NCBI GenBank assembly: GCA_017882835.1
Contig: JADGOU010000005.1
Location: 1-27,926 of the forward strand
Direction of reading: 5' to 3'
Source of the DNA: Frankiaceae bacterium
Lineage (GTDB): Bacteria; Actinomycetota; Actinomycetes; JADGOU01
DNA length: 27,926 nt
Part shown: piece after piece, positions 13,007-21,819 of the stretch
Layout of the letters: each line of letters starts with the position of its first letter
Position numbering within the stretch: the first letter of the stretch is position 1
The notes under the pieces: generated by a model
Told to the model about the DNA's origin: nothing
Databases searched by the model: none
What the model saw: the letters and a program-made list of their open reading frames with translations, nothing else
Position numbers and translations under genes: made by a program

Positions 13007-13768
13007 TCAGGGCATCCGGAGCCGGCGCTGACTCCACCGCAGGGCGTTGGCAAGGAGCGACGCCGGCGACAGCCAAATCGCCCGACCAGCCAGGTGCGCG
13101 CGCAGAGCAGCTGCGTCGACCGTTCCCTCCACGGCATAAATGCTCTGCCGGATGCCACCGGACGCCTCGATGAACGCGGCGTTGACGGTGCAACCGTGCT
13201 CGGCCAGCCACGAGCAGGTGGCCCACAGCAACCCGATCCGGTGTGGCGCGCGAACTTCGAGCAGCGCCTGCCCCTCCTCGCGCGGGAACACGTCGACGGT
13301 GACCGGCTGCCGGGGCTTGAATGCCACCCGTGGCTCGTCGCCGCCGCTTGCGGCTTGACGCATGGCGGCGCTCACCCGGTCCCAGTCCGCTGGCTGCATG
13401 GGGCCGTCGGGGTGCATGACGTTCGCGCCGGTAAGTACGAGTTGGCCGGCGGTCCATGAGGTGGCCACCGCCTTGACGACCAACAGCCCTTCGGCGGCCA
13501 TTGTCGCCGCCATGGCGGCGAGGAGGCTCGGGTGAAATCGGGAGACCGCGGTGAGCCGGTACACGTTCTCATCGAAGGTTGGACGGGCCACTACTCGGAC
13601 TTCGCCGTCGGCCAGCGGAGGATGGCACAGCTCCAGGTCAGCGGCGAGCACCTGGGCGCTCGCACCCCCGAGCCACCACGGAGAGGCCTCCTGCAGCAGG
13701 CCGTCAGCCACCTCGGCCGGGAGGCTGGTCCCGGTCAGGAGAGCGCGGACATCCCCGATCGTCGTCAC
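13007..13768 (-). CDS. Stand-alone double ACT-domain protein (GlnD C-terminus-like)
   Basis: The protein has 253 residues with the chosen GTG at 13768, which lies six bases after a TACCGT -10 box. Two ACT-like units can be seen. The first is at about 68-120, with YRLTAVSRFHPSLLAAMAATMAAEGLLVV. The second is at about 158-225, with VTVDVF, then VRAPHRIGLLWATCSWLAEHGCTVNAAFIE. This arrangement resembles the C-terminal ACT pair of the PII uridylyltransferase GlnD, without its nucleotidyltransferase and HD domains. ACT domains bind amino acids such as glutamine, so a nitrogen- or amino-acid-sensing role is plausible but unproven. In-frame starts further upstream (ATG at 13819) would place the promoter box inside the gene. 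Confidence 0.75.
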   Translation of the reverse strand: MTTIGDVRALLTGTSLPAEVADGLLQEASPWWLGGASAQVLAADLELCHPPLADGEVRVVARPTFDENVYRLTAVSRFHPSLLAAMAATMAAEGLLVVKAVATSWTAGQLVLTGANVMHPDGPMQPADWDRVSAAMRQAASGGDEPRVAFKPRQPVTVDVFPREEGQALLEVRAPHRIGLLWATCSWLAEHGCTVNAAFIEASGGIRQSIYAVEGTVDAAALRAHLAGRAIWLSPASLLANALRWSQRRLRMP

Positions 13769-13774
13769 GGAGTC

Positions 13775-13780
13775 ACGGTA
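13775..13780 (-). promoter_or_regulatory. Leaderless promoter of the double-ACT gene
   Basis: TACCGT (13780-13775) is followed by six bases and the GTG at 13768. A weak CGGACA at 13802-13797 could be the -35, with a 16-bp spacer. Confidence 0.5.
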
Positions 13781-13860
13781 GCGAGCCGCCAGAGTATGTC
13801 CGCTGGCGGGTGTGGCCATGGCCCCGACTGGGCGCAGCCTGCGCCGGCCTGAGCGGTCCT

Positions 13861-13889
13861 CGGGCGGCGCGGTGCTACGTTGCCGCCCG
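13861..13889. repeat. Inverted repeat around a possible -10, upstream of the lactate monooxygenase gene
   Basis: CGGGCGGC (13861-13868) and GCCGCCCG (13882-13889) are perfect 8-bp complements with a 13-base spacer. The spacer holds TACGTT (13876-13881), a TANNNT box. A repressor bound here would cover the promoter. G/C-only arms arise by chance in this DNA. Confidence 0.35.
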
Positions 13890-13894
13890 GTTGG

Positions 13895-13926
13895 GACACC
13901 GGTCACCGGCCGGCTGGCCCGGTGTC
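13895..13926. repeat. Second inverted repeat in the lactate monooxygenase leader
   Basis: GACACCGG (13895-13902) and CCGGTGTC (13919-13926) are perfect 8-bp complements separated by 16 bases. If transcription starts near 13888, this lies in the untranslated leader, 37 bp before the ATG, and could be an operator or an RNA hairpin. Confidence 0.4.
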
Positions 13927-13963
13927 TGGCCGGTCCACCCGACCGAAGGGACGCCTGGCGGCC

Positions 13964-15127
13964 ATGCAGTACGGCGACTACCAGAATGAGATCTACCTGC
14001 AGGGCTTGACCGGGGTGGTGCCGGCCCAGCCGGTGCGCCTGGACGACCTGGAGCGAGTGGCTTCCGAGCGGATGGGCCTCGGTCCGCTGGGCTATGTCAA
14101 CGGCGGCGCCGGCGGCGAGGACACCGTCCGGGCGAACCGGGAGGCCTTCGACCGGTGGCGGATCATCCCGCGGATGCTGCGCGGCATCACCGAACGCGAC
14201 CTGCGCACCACCTTGCTTGGCAGCGCGCTCCCCGCACCTGTGCTGCTCGCGCCGGTCGGGGTGCTCGACATCGTCCACCCCGAGGGGGAGCGCGCAGTGG
14301 CGCGGGCGGCGAGCTCACTCGGCGTACCGATGGTGTTGAGCACCGCCGCCTCGACCAGCATCGAGGACGTGGCCAGCGAGCTGGGGGACTGCCCGCGGTG
14401 GTTCCAGCTCTACTGGCCCAAGGACCGGGACCTGGCGGCGAGCTTCCTGCGGCGGGCGGAGGCGGCCGGCTACGACGCGGTAGTGGTGACGCTGGACACC
14501 TGGCTGCTGGGCTGGCGGCCGCGCGACCTGCAGCAGGCGTACCTGCCCTTCCTGCAGGCCCACGGCGTTGCCAACTACTTCTCCGACCCGGTGTTCCGGG
14601 CCGCGCTGGCGGCACCGCCGGAGGACGACGTGCAGACCGCGATCCTGCACTGGCTCGGCGTCTTCGCCGACCACAGCCTGATCTGGGACGACCTGGCCTT
14701 CGTCCGCTCGCACACCACGCTGCCGGTGCTCGTCAAGGGGATCTGTCACCCGGACGACGCCCGGCGGGCCGTCGACGCCGGCATGGACGGGGTGATCGTG
14801 TCCAACCACGGGGGCCGGCAGGTCGACGGTGCGGTGGCGGCGCTGGACGCGCTGCCGCCGGTGGTCGATGCGGTGGACGACGCCTGCCCGGTGCTGTTCG
14901 ACAGCGGGGTGCGCACCGGTGCGGACGCGATCAAGGCGCTGTCGCTGGGCGCGCAGGCCGTGCTGCTCGGCCGGCCCTACGTCTGGGGTCTCGCCCTGGG
15001 CGGGGAAGAAGGGGTACGCCGGGTGCTGCGCGCGTTCCTTGCCGACCTCGACATCAACCTGGCGCTCAGCGGCCACGCGACCCCGAACGAGCTGACCCCG
15101 GCGGCGCTGGCGGAAACCCGCCGTTGA
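13964..15127 (+). CDS. Lactate 2-monooxygenase-like FMN-dependent alpha-hydroxy-acid oxidase
   Basis: With the ATG at 13964 (MQYGDYQNEIYLQGL) the protein has 387 residues, close to known lactate 2-monooxygenases. It is a TIM-barrel FMN enzyme of the glycolate/lactate oxidase family. Visible residues are GYVNGGAG (43-50), QLYWPKD (148-154), the FMN-contacting K258 in LVKGICHPDDA, the catalytic H282 with R285 in SNHGGRQVDG, and DSGVRTGADAIKALSLGA (313-330). Such enzymes oxidise L-lactate or other 2-hydroxy acids; the DYQNEIYLQGL N terminus is what I associate with the monooxygenase branch. GAAGGG at 13945-13950 is a rather distant ribosome binding site. The substrate cannot be fixed from sequence. 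Two inverted repeats upstream may regulate it. Confidence 0.88.
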   Translation: MQYGDYQNEIYLQGLTGVVPAQPVRLDDLERVASERMGLGPLGYVNGGAGGEDTVRANREAFDRWRIIPRMLRGITERDLRTTLLGSALPAPVLLAPVGVLDIVHPEGERAVARAASSLGVPMVLSTAASTSIEDVASELGDCPRWFQLYWPKDRDLAASFLRRAEAAGYDAVVVTLDTWLLGWRPRDLQQAYLPFLQAHGVANYFSDPVFRAALAAPPEDDVQTAILHWLGVFADHSLIWDDLAFVRSHTTLPVLVKGICHPDDARRAVDAGMDGVIVSNHGGRQVDGAVAALDALPPVVDAVDDACPVLFDSGVRTGADAIKALSLGAQAVLLGRPYVWGLALGGEEGVRRVLRAFLADLDINLALSGHATPNELTPAALAETRR

Positions 15128-15140
15128 GTGGGCCGACCGG

Positions 15141-16032
15141 TCAGGCCAGCACGTCGCGGGTCGTGAACCGCGCCCAGGCCAGCGAGCCGAAGACCGCGAC
15201 GTACCCGGCCTGCAGCAACAGGCCGCGGCCCACCTGCGGCCACGCGATCGGTTGGCGCACCAGGTCGCCGAAGGCCAGCCAGTAGTGCGAGAACAGCCAC
15301 GGGTGGATGGCGGACACCTGCGGCACCGAGTCCAGAATCTGACTGACGATCGCCAGCGTGACCGTGCCGGCCATCGCGCCGACGGCGATGTCGGTCATGG
15401 TGGACACGAACAGCCCGATCGCGCCGAGCCCGGCCATCGACGCGGCGACGTAGAGGGCGACCAACACCACCCGGCCCAGCGCCGTGCCCAGTCCGACCGT
15501 GTCGCCGGAGAGCAGGGTGGCGTTGCCGAGGCCGAACAGCGCCCCGCCGACGGCAACTCCGACGACTGCCACCGTCAGCGTGGCGGCCAGGCAGAACGCC
15601 AGCACCGCGGTGTACTTCACCGCCAGCAGCCGCACCCGGCCGGCCGGGACGACGAGCAGGTAGCGCAGCGTGCCCAGCCCGGACTCGCCGGCAATCGCGT
15701 CTCCGGCCACCACACCGACGGCCAGCGGCAGGAAGAACGGCATCACGATGAACAGGCCGGTGACCGCGGCAAACAGTCCGTTCTGGGTCAGCCGGTCCAG
15801 GAACGGCGGCCCCTCCCCGGGCCGCGGCGGATGCGCGGACAGCTTGACCGCGACGGCGATCAGCACCGGTACGCCGGCGAGTACGAGCAGCAGCGCCCGG
15901 GTCCGCAGCCGGCCGAACAGCACCCGCAGCTCGGAGGCAAACAGGCCCGATCCGAACCGCGGCCGGCCGCCGCTGATGACCCCGCCGGTGAGGGCGCCAC
16001 CGGAGCCGGCTCGGCCGGTGAGGTGCCCGGCG

Positions 16033-16043
<11 letters not shown>
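15141..16043 (-). CDS. ABC-2 type transporter permease
   Basis: The 300-residue protein has about six hydrophobic segments, near 48-68, 90-115, 143-171, 188-214, 222-237 and 273-292. The loop AGESGLGTLRYLLVVPAGRVRLLAVKY after the second segment is a hallmark of ABC-2 permeases. It should pair with the ATPase encoded just upstream to form an exporter. The TTG at 16043 lies within the last codons of the ATPase gene (11-bp overlap); a GTG at 15923 is the next option but would remove the basic segment before helix 1. The gene ends 13 bp from the convergent lactate monooxygenase gene. The substrate is unknown; the LolA-like protein in the operon hints at a lipid or lipoprotein link. Confidence 0.88.
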
Positions 16044-17012
<969 letters not shown>

Positions 17013-17016
<4 letters not shown>

Positions 17017-18209
17017 GGGTGCGCGGCGGCGACGGCCAGCAGCGCCTCGGGCGTCACTGCCCCGGCGTAGAGCCGGCCGTCCGAGGTGAGCAGGACCGTG
17101 GCCAGGGAGGACTGCACCAGTCGGCCGCTGCCAAAGGCGCCGGTCACCGGCTTGGCCGCCTGGGTGATCATGTCGGCCAGTCCCTGGGCATTCGCGGACT
17201 CGGGGGCCGACGAGCCGCCGATCGCCGTGGTGTCCACGCCGCGGGCGACGAGCACGCTGTCCCAGCCGGTCCCAACGGTCTCCGGTGCGTTGGCCGGCTT
17301 GGCCTCGGGCGACTGAGCGTCCGGCTTCATCCCCGCTGCGTCGGACCGGGCCGGTAGCGACCGCTCCTGCACGGTGGCGCCCTTCGGCGGCGCAAACTGG
17401 AAGCGCGCGGCGGCCGGCACATCGAGGCTCACCTGGGTGAAGCGAACATCGACGGCGGGGTCATGCTGGGCGCGCGCGGTCACCGCGACCCGCAGCGGCA
17501 GCCAGTTGTCGGCATCGACCGCCAGCACGACGGTGTCCACCAGGGAGCTGGTCGAGCGGGGCGAGACCCGAAGCTCGTACGCCGACCGACCGGCCACTGT
17601 CGCTGCCTCGCCGACCGTCACCTGCGTCGTGGGGTCGATGGCGGCCAGCACCTTGGCGGCGGCGTCGGCCGGGGTGAGCGCCTCAGCGCCACCGAATGGC
17701 GATCCCTCGGCGGGCGATCCATCGGCCGGAGCCGACTTGGCATTCGGCGCCGCTCGATCGGGCAGCCGGACGTGGGTCACCGCGTTCTTCGTGCTGTCGT
17801 AGGTCCACACATCGGATCCGGAGCGGACCACCTCGGTCTCGGCAAAGGTGTCCAGTAGCGCCACCCGGCTCTGGTCCTGGCCGGACTGCCAGACCCGCAC
17901 CGAATGGTCACCGGTCAGCAGGCTCAGCGCAGATGCGCCGCCGGCCAGCCCGGCCGGAAGCTTCGGCAGTCCGAGGTCGGTGCTGGCCGTAACGTCTCCG
18001 GAGAACCCGGCCACCTTGGCGGTCTGGATCTTCTCCAGCAGCTGGGCGGCGGTCAGCGGCGGCAGGCTGGCGGCCGCACCGGCCGGTAGCAGCGCCGCCG
18101 CAGCCGGCCCGCCGACGAGGGCTCCGGTCACCGCCACCGGGACCAGCCATCGCGCCCATCGGCGCCGGCTGGAGCCACCGGCCGATGCGGCGGCGGATTC
18201 GTTGACCAC
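17013..18209 (-). CDS. LolA-like (lipoprotein-carrier fold) exported protein
   Basis: From the GTG at 18209 the protein has 398 residues. GAGGGG at 18220-18215 is a ribosome binding site 5 nt upstream; a GTG at 18215 overlaps that motif. A basic RRRWAR start and a hydrophobic stretch (about 21-47, ending in AGAAA) form a signal peptide or anchor. The mature part has LTAAQLLEKIQTAKVAGFSGDVTAS, a VWTYDS strand, and RSAYELRVSPR with VDADNWLPLRVAV. This pattern is shared by LolA/LolB/RseB-fold proteins of Gram-positive bacteria. The fold has a hydrophobic pocket. Without an outer membrane it cannot do the proteobacterial Lol job, so it may bind a lipid or sense one. It is the first gene of the operon with the ABC ATPase and permease. 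Confidence 0.8.
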
Positions 18210-18255
18210 GGGCACCCCTCGTCGTACGCCTGTCGGCCCATTGCCGGCGGCAGCC

Positions 18256-18261
18256 ATGGTA
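18256..18261 (-). promoter_or_regulatory. Candidate -10 box for the lolA-like/ABC operon
   Basis: The minus strand reads TACCAT at 18261-18256. Transcription would begin near 18249, giving a leader of about 40 nt before the GTG at 18209 and its GAGGGG. No clear -35 is seen. Confidence 0.35.
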
Positions 18262-18285
18262 AGCCGCACCGGCCGAACCGCGCGT

Positions 18286-18330
18286 CGCCCGTAGGGATGT
18301 CGCCCGTGGGGATGTCGCCAGTAGGGATGA
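18286..18330. repeat. Three 15-bp tandem repeats between divergent genes
   Basis: CGCCCGTAGGGATGT (18286-18300), CGCCCGTGGGGATGT (18301-18315) and CGCCAGTAGGGATGA (18316-18330) are consecutive. Each differs from the first at one or two positions. They fill the space between the probable promoter of the lolA-like operon and the start of the oxidoreductase gene, where direct repeats could be regulator sites. Confidence 0.85.
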
Positions 18331-18370
18331 CGTGCGATGCTCCGGCGCACTCACCAGTCGAGGAGGCCCT

Positions 18371-19990
18371 GTGCCCGACGCTGTCGTGATCGGTTCGGGC
18401 CCGAACGGCCTGGTGGCCGCGAATCTGCTCGTCGACGCCGGTTGGGACGTCGTCGTGCTGGAGGCGCAACCCGAGCCGGGCGGCGCCGTCCGCAGTGGCG
18501 AGGTCACGGCTCCCGGGTTCGTCTCGGACCTGTTCAGCGCCTTCTACCCGCTGGGCGCCGCGTCGCCGGTGATCGCGGCCCTCGGACTGGAGGAACACGG
18601 CCTGCGTTGGCGGCAGGCGCCGCTGGTGCTCGCGCACCCCACCAGCGACGGCCGGTGTGCGGTGCTCTCCCGGGACCTGGACCAGACGGCAGCATCGCTG
18701 GACACCTATGCCGCGGGCGACGGTGCCGGCTGGCGCCAGCTCTACGGCCAGTGGCAAGACCTCGGCCCCGACCTGATCAGCGCCCTGTTCACCCCGTTCC
18801 CGCCGGTACGCGCGGGTTTCCGGCTGGCGCGCGGGCTCGGCCTCGCCGGGGGGCTGCGGTTCGCCCGGTTTGCGATGCTGCCGGTCCGCCGCCTGGCGGA
18901 CGAGACGTTCACCGGCGCCGGCGGTGGCCTGTTGCTCGCCGGCAACGCCCTGCACACTGACCTCTCGCCGGAGTCGGCGGCGAGCGCCATATATGGCTGG
19001 TTGCTGGCCTCGCTCGGTCAGCAGGTCGGTTTCCCGGTGCCCGAGGGCGGCGCCGGCAGGCTCACCGACGCCCTGGTCCGGCGGTTCACCAGCCGCGGTG
19101 GCCAGCTGCACTGCGACTCGACAGTCACGCGGGTGATGGTGCGGCGGGGTCGCGCCGTCGGCGTCCGCACCGCCGACGGCCGGGAGATCCCGGCCCGGCG
19201 CGCCGTGCTGGCCGCCGTGGACGCGCCCCAGCTGTACCGGGACATGGTGGGCGAGGACCACCTGCCCGCCCAGCTGGTCCGCGATCTCGACACGTCGTTC
19301 CAGTGGGACAACTCGACGGTCAAGGTGGACTGGGCGCTCGACGGCCCGGTGCCGTGGACCCACCCGGACGCCCGGCGCGCCGGCACGGTCCACATTGCCG
19401 ACGGTATTGACGAACTGACCGAGTTCGCCGGGCAGTTGGCGATGCGGCGGGTGCCGGCCCGGCCGTTCCTGCTGTTCGGTCAGATGGCGGTCGCGGACCC
19501 GACCCGGTCTCCAGCGGGGACCGAGACCGCCTGGGCCTACACCCACGTGCCGCAGTTCCCACGCAGCGACGCCGGCGGTGCGGGCATCACGGGCCGGTGG
19601 GACGAGGCGGAGACGGCGCGGTTCACCGAACGGATCGAGAGCCGGGTGGAGCAGTTCGCGCCAGGATTTCGCGACCTCGTCCGCGGCCGTTACGTCCAGA
19701 CGCCGGTCAGCCTGCAGGCCGCCGACGGCAACCTGCACCACGGCGCGCTCAACGGCGGTACGGCGGCGCTGCACCAGCAGCTGGTCTTCCGCCCCACGCC
19801 CGGCCTGGCCCGGCCGGAGACCCCGGTGCGCGGGCTCTACCTGGCCTCCGCGTCGGCGCATCCCGGCGGCGGCGTGCACGGTGGCCCCGGCGGGCTGGCG
19901 GCCCGGGCGGCGCTGGTGGAGCACCGGGTCGGTGGACGATTGGTGGCGGCCGGCATCCGCCGTACCGACCGGATGCTGCGGGGTGGCTGA
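18371..19990 (+). CDS. Phytoene-dehydrogenase-like FAD-dependent oxidoreductase
   Basis: With the GTG at 18371, 4 nt after AGGAGG (18361-18366), the protein has 539 residues. The dinucleotide-binding fold is at the N terminus: VVIGSGPNGLVAANLL (5-20), then VVVLEAQPEPGGAVRS. The closing FAD motif lies near the C terminus: GLYLASASAHPGGGVHGGPG. This is the pattern of the CrtI-related amine-oxidase superfamily, in the branch that includes PYROXD2-like proteins. No carotenoid genes are nearby, so desaturation of phytoene is not supported and the substrate is unknown. It is divergent from the lolA-like operon, with the 15-bp repeats in between. Confidence 0.88.
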   Translation: MPDAVVIGSGPNGLVAANLLVDAGWDVVVLEAQPEPGGAVRSGEVTAPGFVSDLFSAFYPLGAASPVIAALGLEEHGLRWRQAPLVLAHPTSDGRCAVLSRDLDQTAASLDTYAAGDGAGWRQLYGQWQDLGPDLISALFTPFPPVRAGFRLARGLGLAGGLRFARFAMLPVRRLADETFTGAGGGLLLAGNALHTDLSPESAASAIYGWLLASLGQQVGFPVPEGGAGRLTDALVRRFTSRGGQLHCDSTVTRVMVRRGRAVGVRTADGREIPARRAVLAAVDAPQLYRDMVGEDHLPAQLVRDLDTSFQWDNSTVKVDWALDGPVPWTHPDARRAGTVHIADGIDELTEFAGQLAMRRVPARPFLLFGQMAVADPTRSPAGTETAWAYTHVPQFPRSDAGGAGITGRWDEAETARFTERIESRVEQFAPGFRDLVRGRYVQTPVSLQAADGNLHHGALNGGTAALHQQLVFRPTPGLARPETPVRGLYLASASAHPGGGVHGGPGGLAARAALVEHRVGGRLVAAGIRRTDRMLRGG

Positions 19991-19995
19991 CCGGA

Positions 19996-20011
19996 GGGTG
20001 GCGCTCCACCC
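19996..20011 (+). terminator. Hairpin after the oxidoreductase gene
   Basis: GGGTGG and CCACCC form a perfect 6-bp stem with a CGCT loop, beginning 6 bp after the stop. There is no U-tract, as in many actinobacterial hairpin terminators. In the rest of the 274-bp gap before 20265 I see only a 12-bp GC palindrome at 20143-20154 and no gene. Confidence 0.45.
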
Positions 20012-20264
20012 GACATCGGTCGATCACGCAAGATGCGGGCGCCATCTCGACGGAACGCACCGTATGCCGTACGTTGCCCACCGTCACGGTAGCCGCGAAG
20101 GGGTCGAACCGGCTGCTCAGCCGCAACTGCCCGCCGCCCAAGCCGCCCGGGCGGGGCCGCGGCCGGGCGCCCGGGTGGCGCCGCGCACATTCCTTCCGGG
20201 GGCGGGCACAGAACGCCGCCCTCGCGCGTTACACCGCCGCCCAAGTCCGAAGGGAGCAGGCCAC

Positions 20265-20567
20265 ATGGCCACTGACTACGACACTCCACGGCGTACCGAT
20301 GAGTCTGAGCTCGGTGAGGACAGCATTGAGGAGCTCAAGGCCCGGCGGGCGGAAGCCCAGGCCGGCACGGTCGACGTCGACGAGACCGACCTCGCCGAGT
20401 CGCTCGAGCTGCCGGGCGCCGACCTGTCCGGGGAGGAGCTGACCGTCCGCGTGCTGCCTCGCCAAGCCGACGAGTTCACCTGCTCGCGGTGTTTCCTGGT
20501 GCACCACCGCAGCCAGCTCGCCATGGACAAGGGCGGTCAGCTCGTCTGCCGGGAGTGCGCGGCCTAG
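20265..20567 (+). CDS. DUF4193 family protein with a putative zinc ribbon
   Basis: This 100-residue acidic protein starts at an ATG preceded by AGGGAG (20251-20256) at 8-nt spacing. The N-terminal half is charged and probably extended (ESELGEDSIEELKARR). The C-terminal half has FTCSRCFLVHHRSQLA and LVCRECA, so C73/C76 and C95/C98 form a zinc-ribbon-like site. It belongs to the actinobacterial DUF4193 family (Rv2699c-like, from memory), whose function is unknown to me. The next gene begins directly after its stop (TAGATG). DUF3093 lies nearby; the dut gene I recall beside the mycobacterial pair is absent here. Confidence 0.9.
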   Translation: MATDYDTPRRTDESELGEDSIEELKARRAEAQAGTVDVDETDLAESLELPGADLSGEELTVRVLPRQADEFTCSRCFLVHHRSQLAMDKGGQLVCRECAA

Positions 20568-21383
20568 ATGGCGGAGCCGAATGACGCTCCGCTGCCCGAG
20601 CCGAATGACGCTCCGCTGCCCGAGCTGCTGTCCCGGCTGACCGATGACCGCCTGGACAAGCGCGAGCGGCTTCGGCTGCTGACGCGGTTGGTGCCGCTGG
20701 TAGCCTGGCGCGCCCGGGCCGGCGGCGCCGAGTCGCCGGGGCACCGGTTCGGCAGTCCCCGCCAGATCGGCGACCTGGTCGTCGATCTGGTCACTGAGGC
20801 GGCGCCGCGGTTGCCGGTGCGCGACCTCGCCACCCTGCGGGTGCACCACGACGGCCGCACCGGCGAGGCGCTGGCCGAGTCGTTGATCACCGCCGCCAGC
20901 AAGGCGACCGCGGCGGTGGGTGCGGCCGGTGGCGCGCTGGCGACCGTGCAGTTCGCCTCACCTCCCACCCTGCTGGCTGCCCCGGCCCAGCTGGCCGCCG
21001 AGACCGTCGCCGTGGTTGCGATCGAGGTCAAGCTGGTGGCCGAGCTGCATGAGGTGTACGGCGTGATCGTGCCCGGCGGCCCGATGGCGCGGGGTAGTGC
21101 CTGGCTGGCCGCCTGGGCGCAGCGCCGCGGCATCGACCTGTCTGTGGCCGGACGTGGGATGATGACAGTGGTCGGTACGGCGGCCCGCCGCCAACTGCGC
21201 TACCGGCTCCTGCGCCGGACTGGGCGCAACGCCGCCTCCATCCTGCCGCTGCTCGCCGGCGCGGCGGCCGCCGCGGAGCTCAACCGGCGCGAGACCCGTA
21301 AGCTGGGTGAGCGCATCAGCGCGGACCTGCGCCGACCGACCGGCCGGCCACGGCCGACCTGGTTCGGCGGCTGGCGGCACTGA
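20568..21383 (+). CDS. Conserved actinobacterial protein, possibly EcsC-like
   Basis: The 271-residue product starts one base after the DUF4193 stop, so the genes are probably co-transcribed. After a duplicated E-P-N-D-A-P-L-P leader there is a basic helical part (20-50). Two alanine-rich hydrophobic regions follow: about 104-155, leading into VAIEVKLVAELHEVYG, and about 221-237, in ASILPLLAGAAAAAELNRRETRKLGERI. The last segment recalls EcsC-type membrane-associated proteins, but I cannot confirm the family. It converges on the DUF4235 gene, 41 bp away. It is probably membrane-associated; no function can be assigned. Confidence 0.75.
   Translation: MAEPNDAPLPEPNDAPLPELLSRLTDDRLDKRERLRLLTRLVPLVAWRARAGGAESPGHRFGSPRQIGDLVVDLVTEAAPRLPVRDLATLRVHHDGRTGEALAESLITAASKATAAVGAAGGALATVQFASPPTLLAAPAQLAAETVAVVAIEVKLVAELHEVYGVIVPGGPMARGSAWLAAWAQRRGIDLSVAGRGMMTVVGTAARRQLRYRLLRRTGRNAASILPLLAGAAAAAELNRRETRKLGERISADLRRPTGRPRPTWFGGWRH
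20574..20621 (+). repeat. Perfect 24-bp tandem duplication at a gene start
   Basis: GAGCCGAATGACGCTCCGCTGCCC-type units occupy 20574-20597 and 20598-20621 with no mismatch. They encode E-P-N-D-A-P-L-P twice, starting at residue 3 of the 271-residue protein. Confidence 0.9.
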
Positions 21384-21424
21384 TTGGTTGCCGTCAGGCG
21401 GCTGAGGGGTATCGGCCCGTTGGC

Positions 21425-21712
21425 TCAGGGGGAGACGTCCTCCAAGCCCGGCGGGTAGGAGCCAGTGGCCTTGCGCCAGGTGGCCGCGGCACCCCGCTGC
21501 GCGATCAGGCGGGCCACGCCGATGGCAACGCCGCTGGCCGCGGCCCACGCGAGCGCCTCGCCCCAGGTGGTGGCCGGGGATGCCGGATTGGTCGGCGGAT
21601 CGTCGCCGACCGTCTTGCGCCAGCCGGCGACCAGCGCCTTGCGGGCCGACTTCGCCGCGGCCATGCCGCTGACCGCGCCGACCACTTTCCAGGCCGTGTT
21701 GGCCACCGCCAT
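21425..21712 (-). CDS. DUF4235 family membrane protein
   Basis: The 95-residue protein starts at an ATG six bases after GGAG. It fits the actinobacterial DUF4235 family: MAVANTAWKVVGAVSGMAAAKSARKAL, then the conserved PPTNPASP turn, a second hydrophobic segment (EALAWAAASGVAIGVARLIA, about 52-71) and the typical end RKATGSYPPGLEDVSP. Two membrane segments are predicted. Function is unknown. The longer open frame upstream on this strand has no protein-like character and overlaps the DUF3093 gene, so the short form is preferred. Confidence 0.88.
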   Translation of the reverse strand: MAVANTAWKVVGAVSGMAAAKSARKALVAGWRKTVGDDPPTNPASPATTWGEALAWAAASGVAIGVARLIAQRGAAATWRKATGSYPPGLEDVSP

Positions 21713-21819
21713 GTCCGCTCCCGTCCTCGGTTGTCGCTGCGGGTGACATCCTGCCGCGCCGTGGTGGGTCGGGCCGCCGGGAGGTCGTCGACATGCTGCT
21801 CCGGCGGGCAGCCTTGCCG

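Noticed and set aside
12880..13173. Open plus-strand frame overlapping the end of the double-ACT gene
   Set aside because: Composition is random-like, there is no ribosome binding site, and most of it lies antisense to the ACT gene.
18128..19924. Long minus-strand frame opposite the FAD oxidoreductase
   Set aside because: It mirrors the plus-strand gene, shows no domain, and would overlap the lolA-like gene start.
20143..20154. CCGCCCGGGCGG palindrome before the DUF4193 gene
   Set aside because: A 12-bp GC palindrome is expected by chance here, and there is no promoter next to it to regulate.
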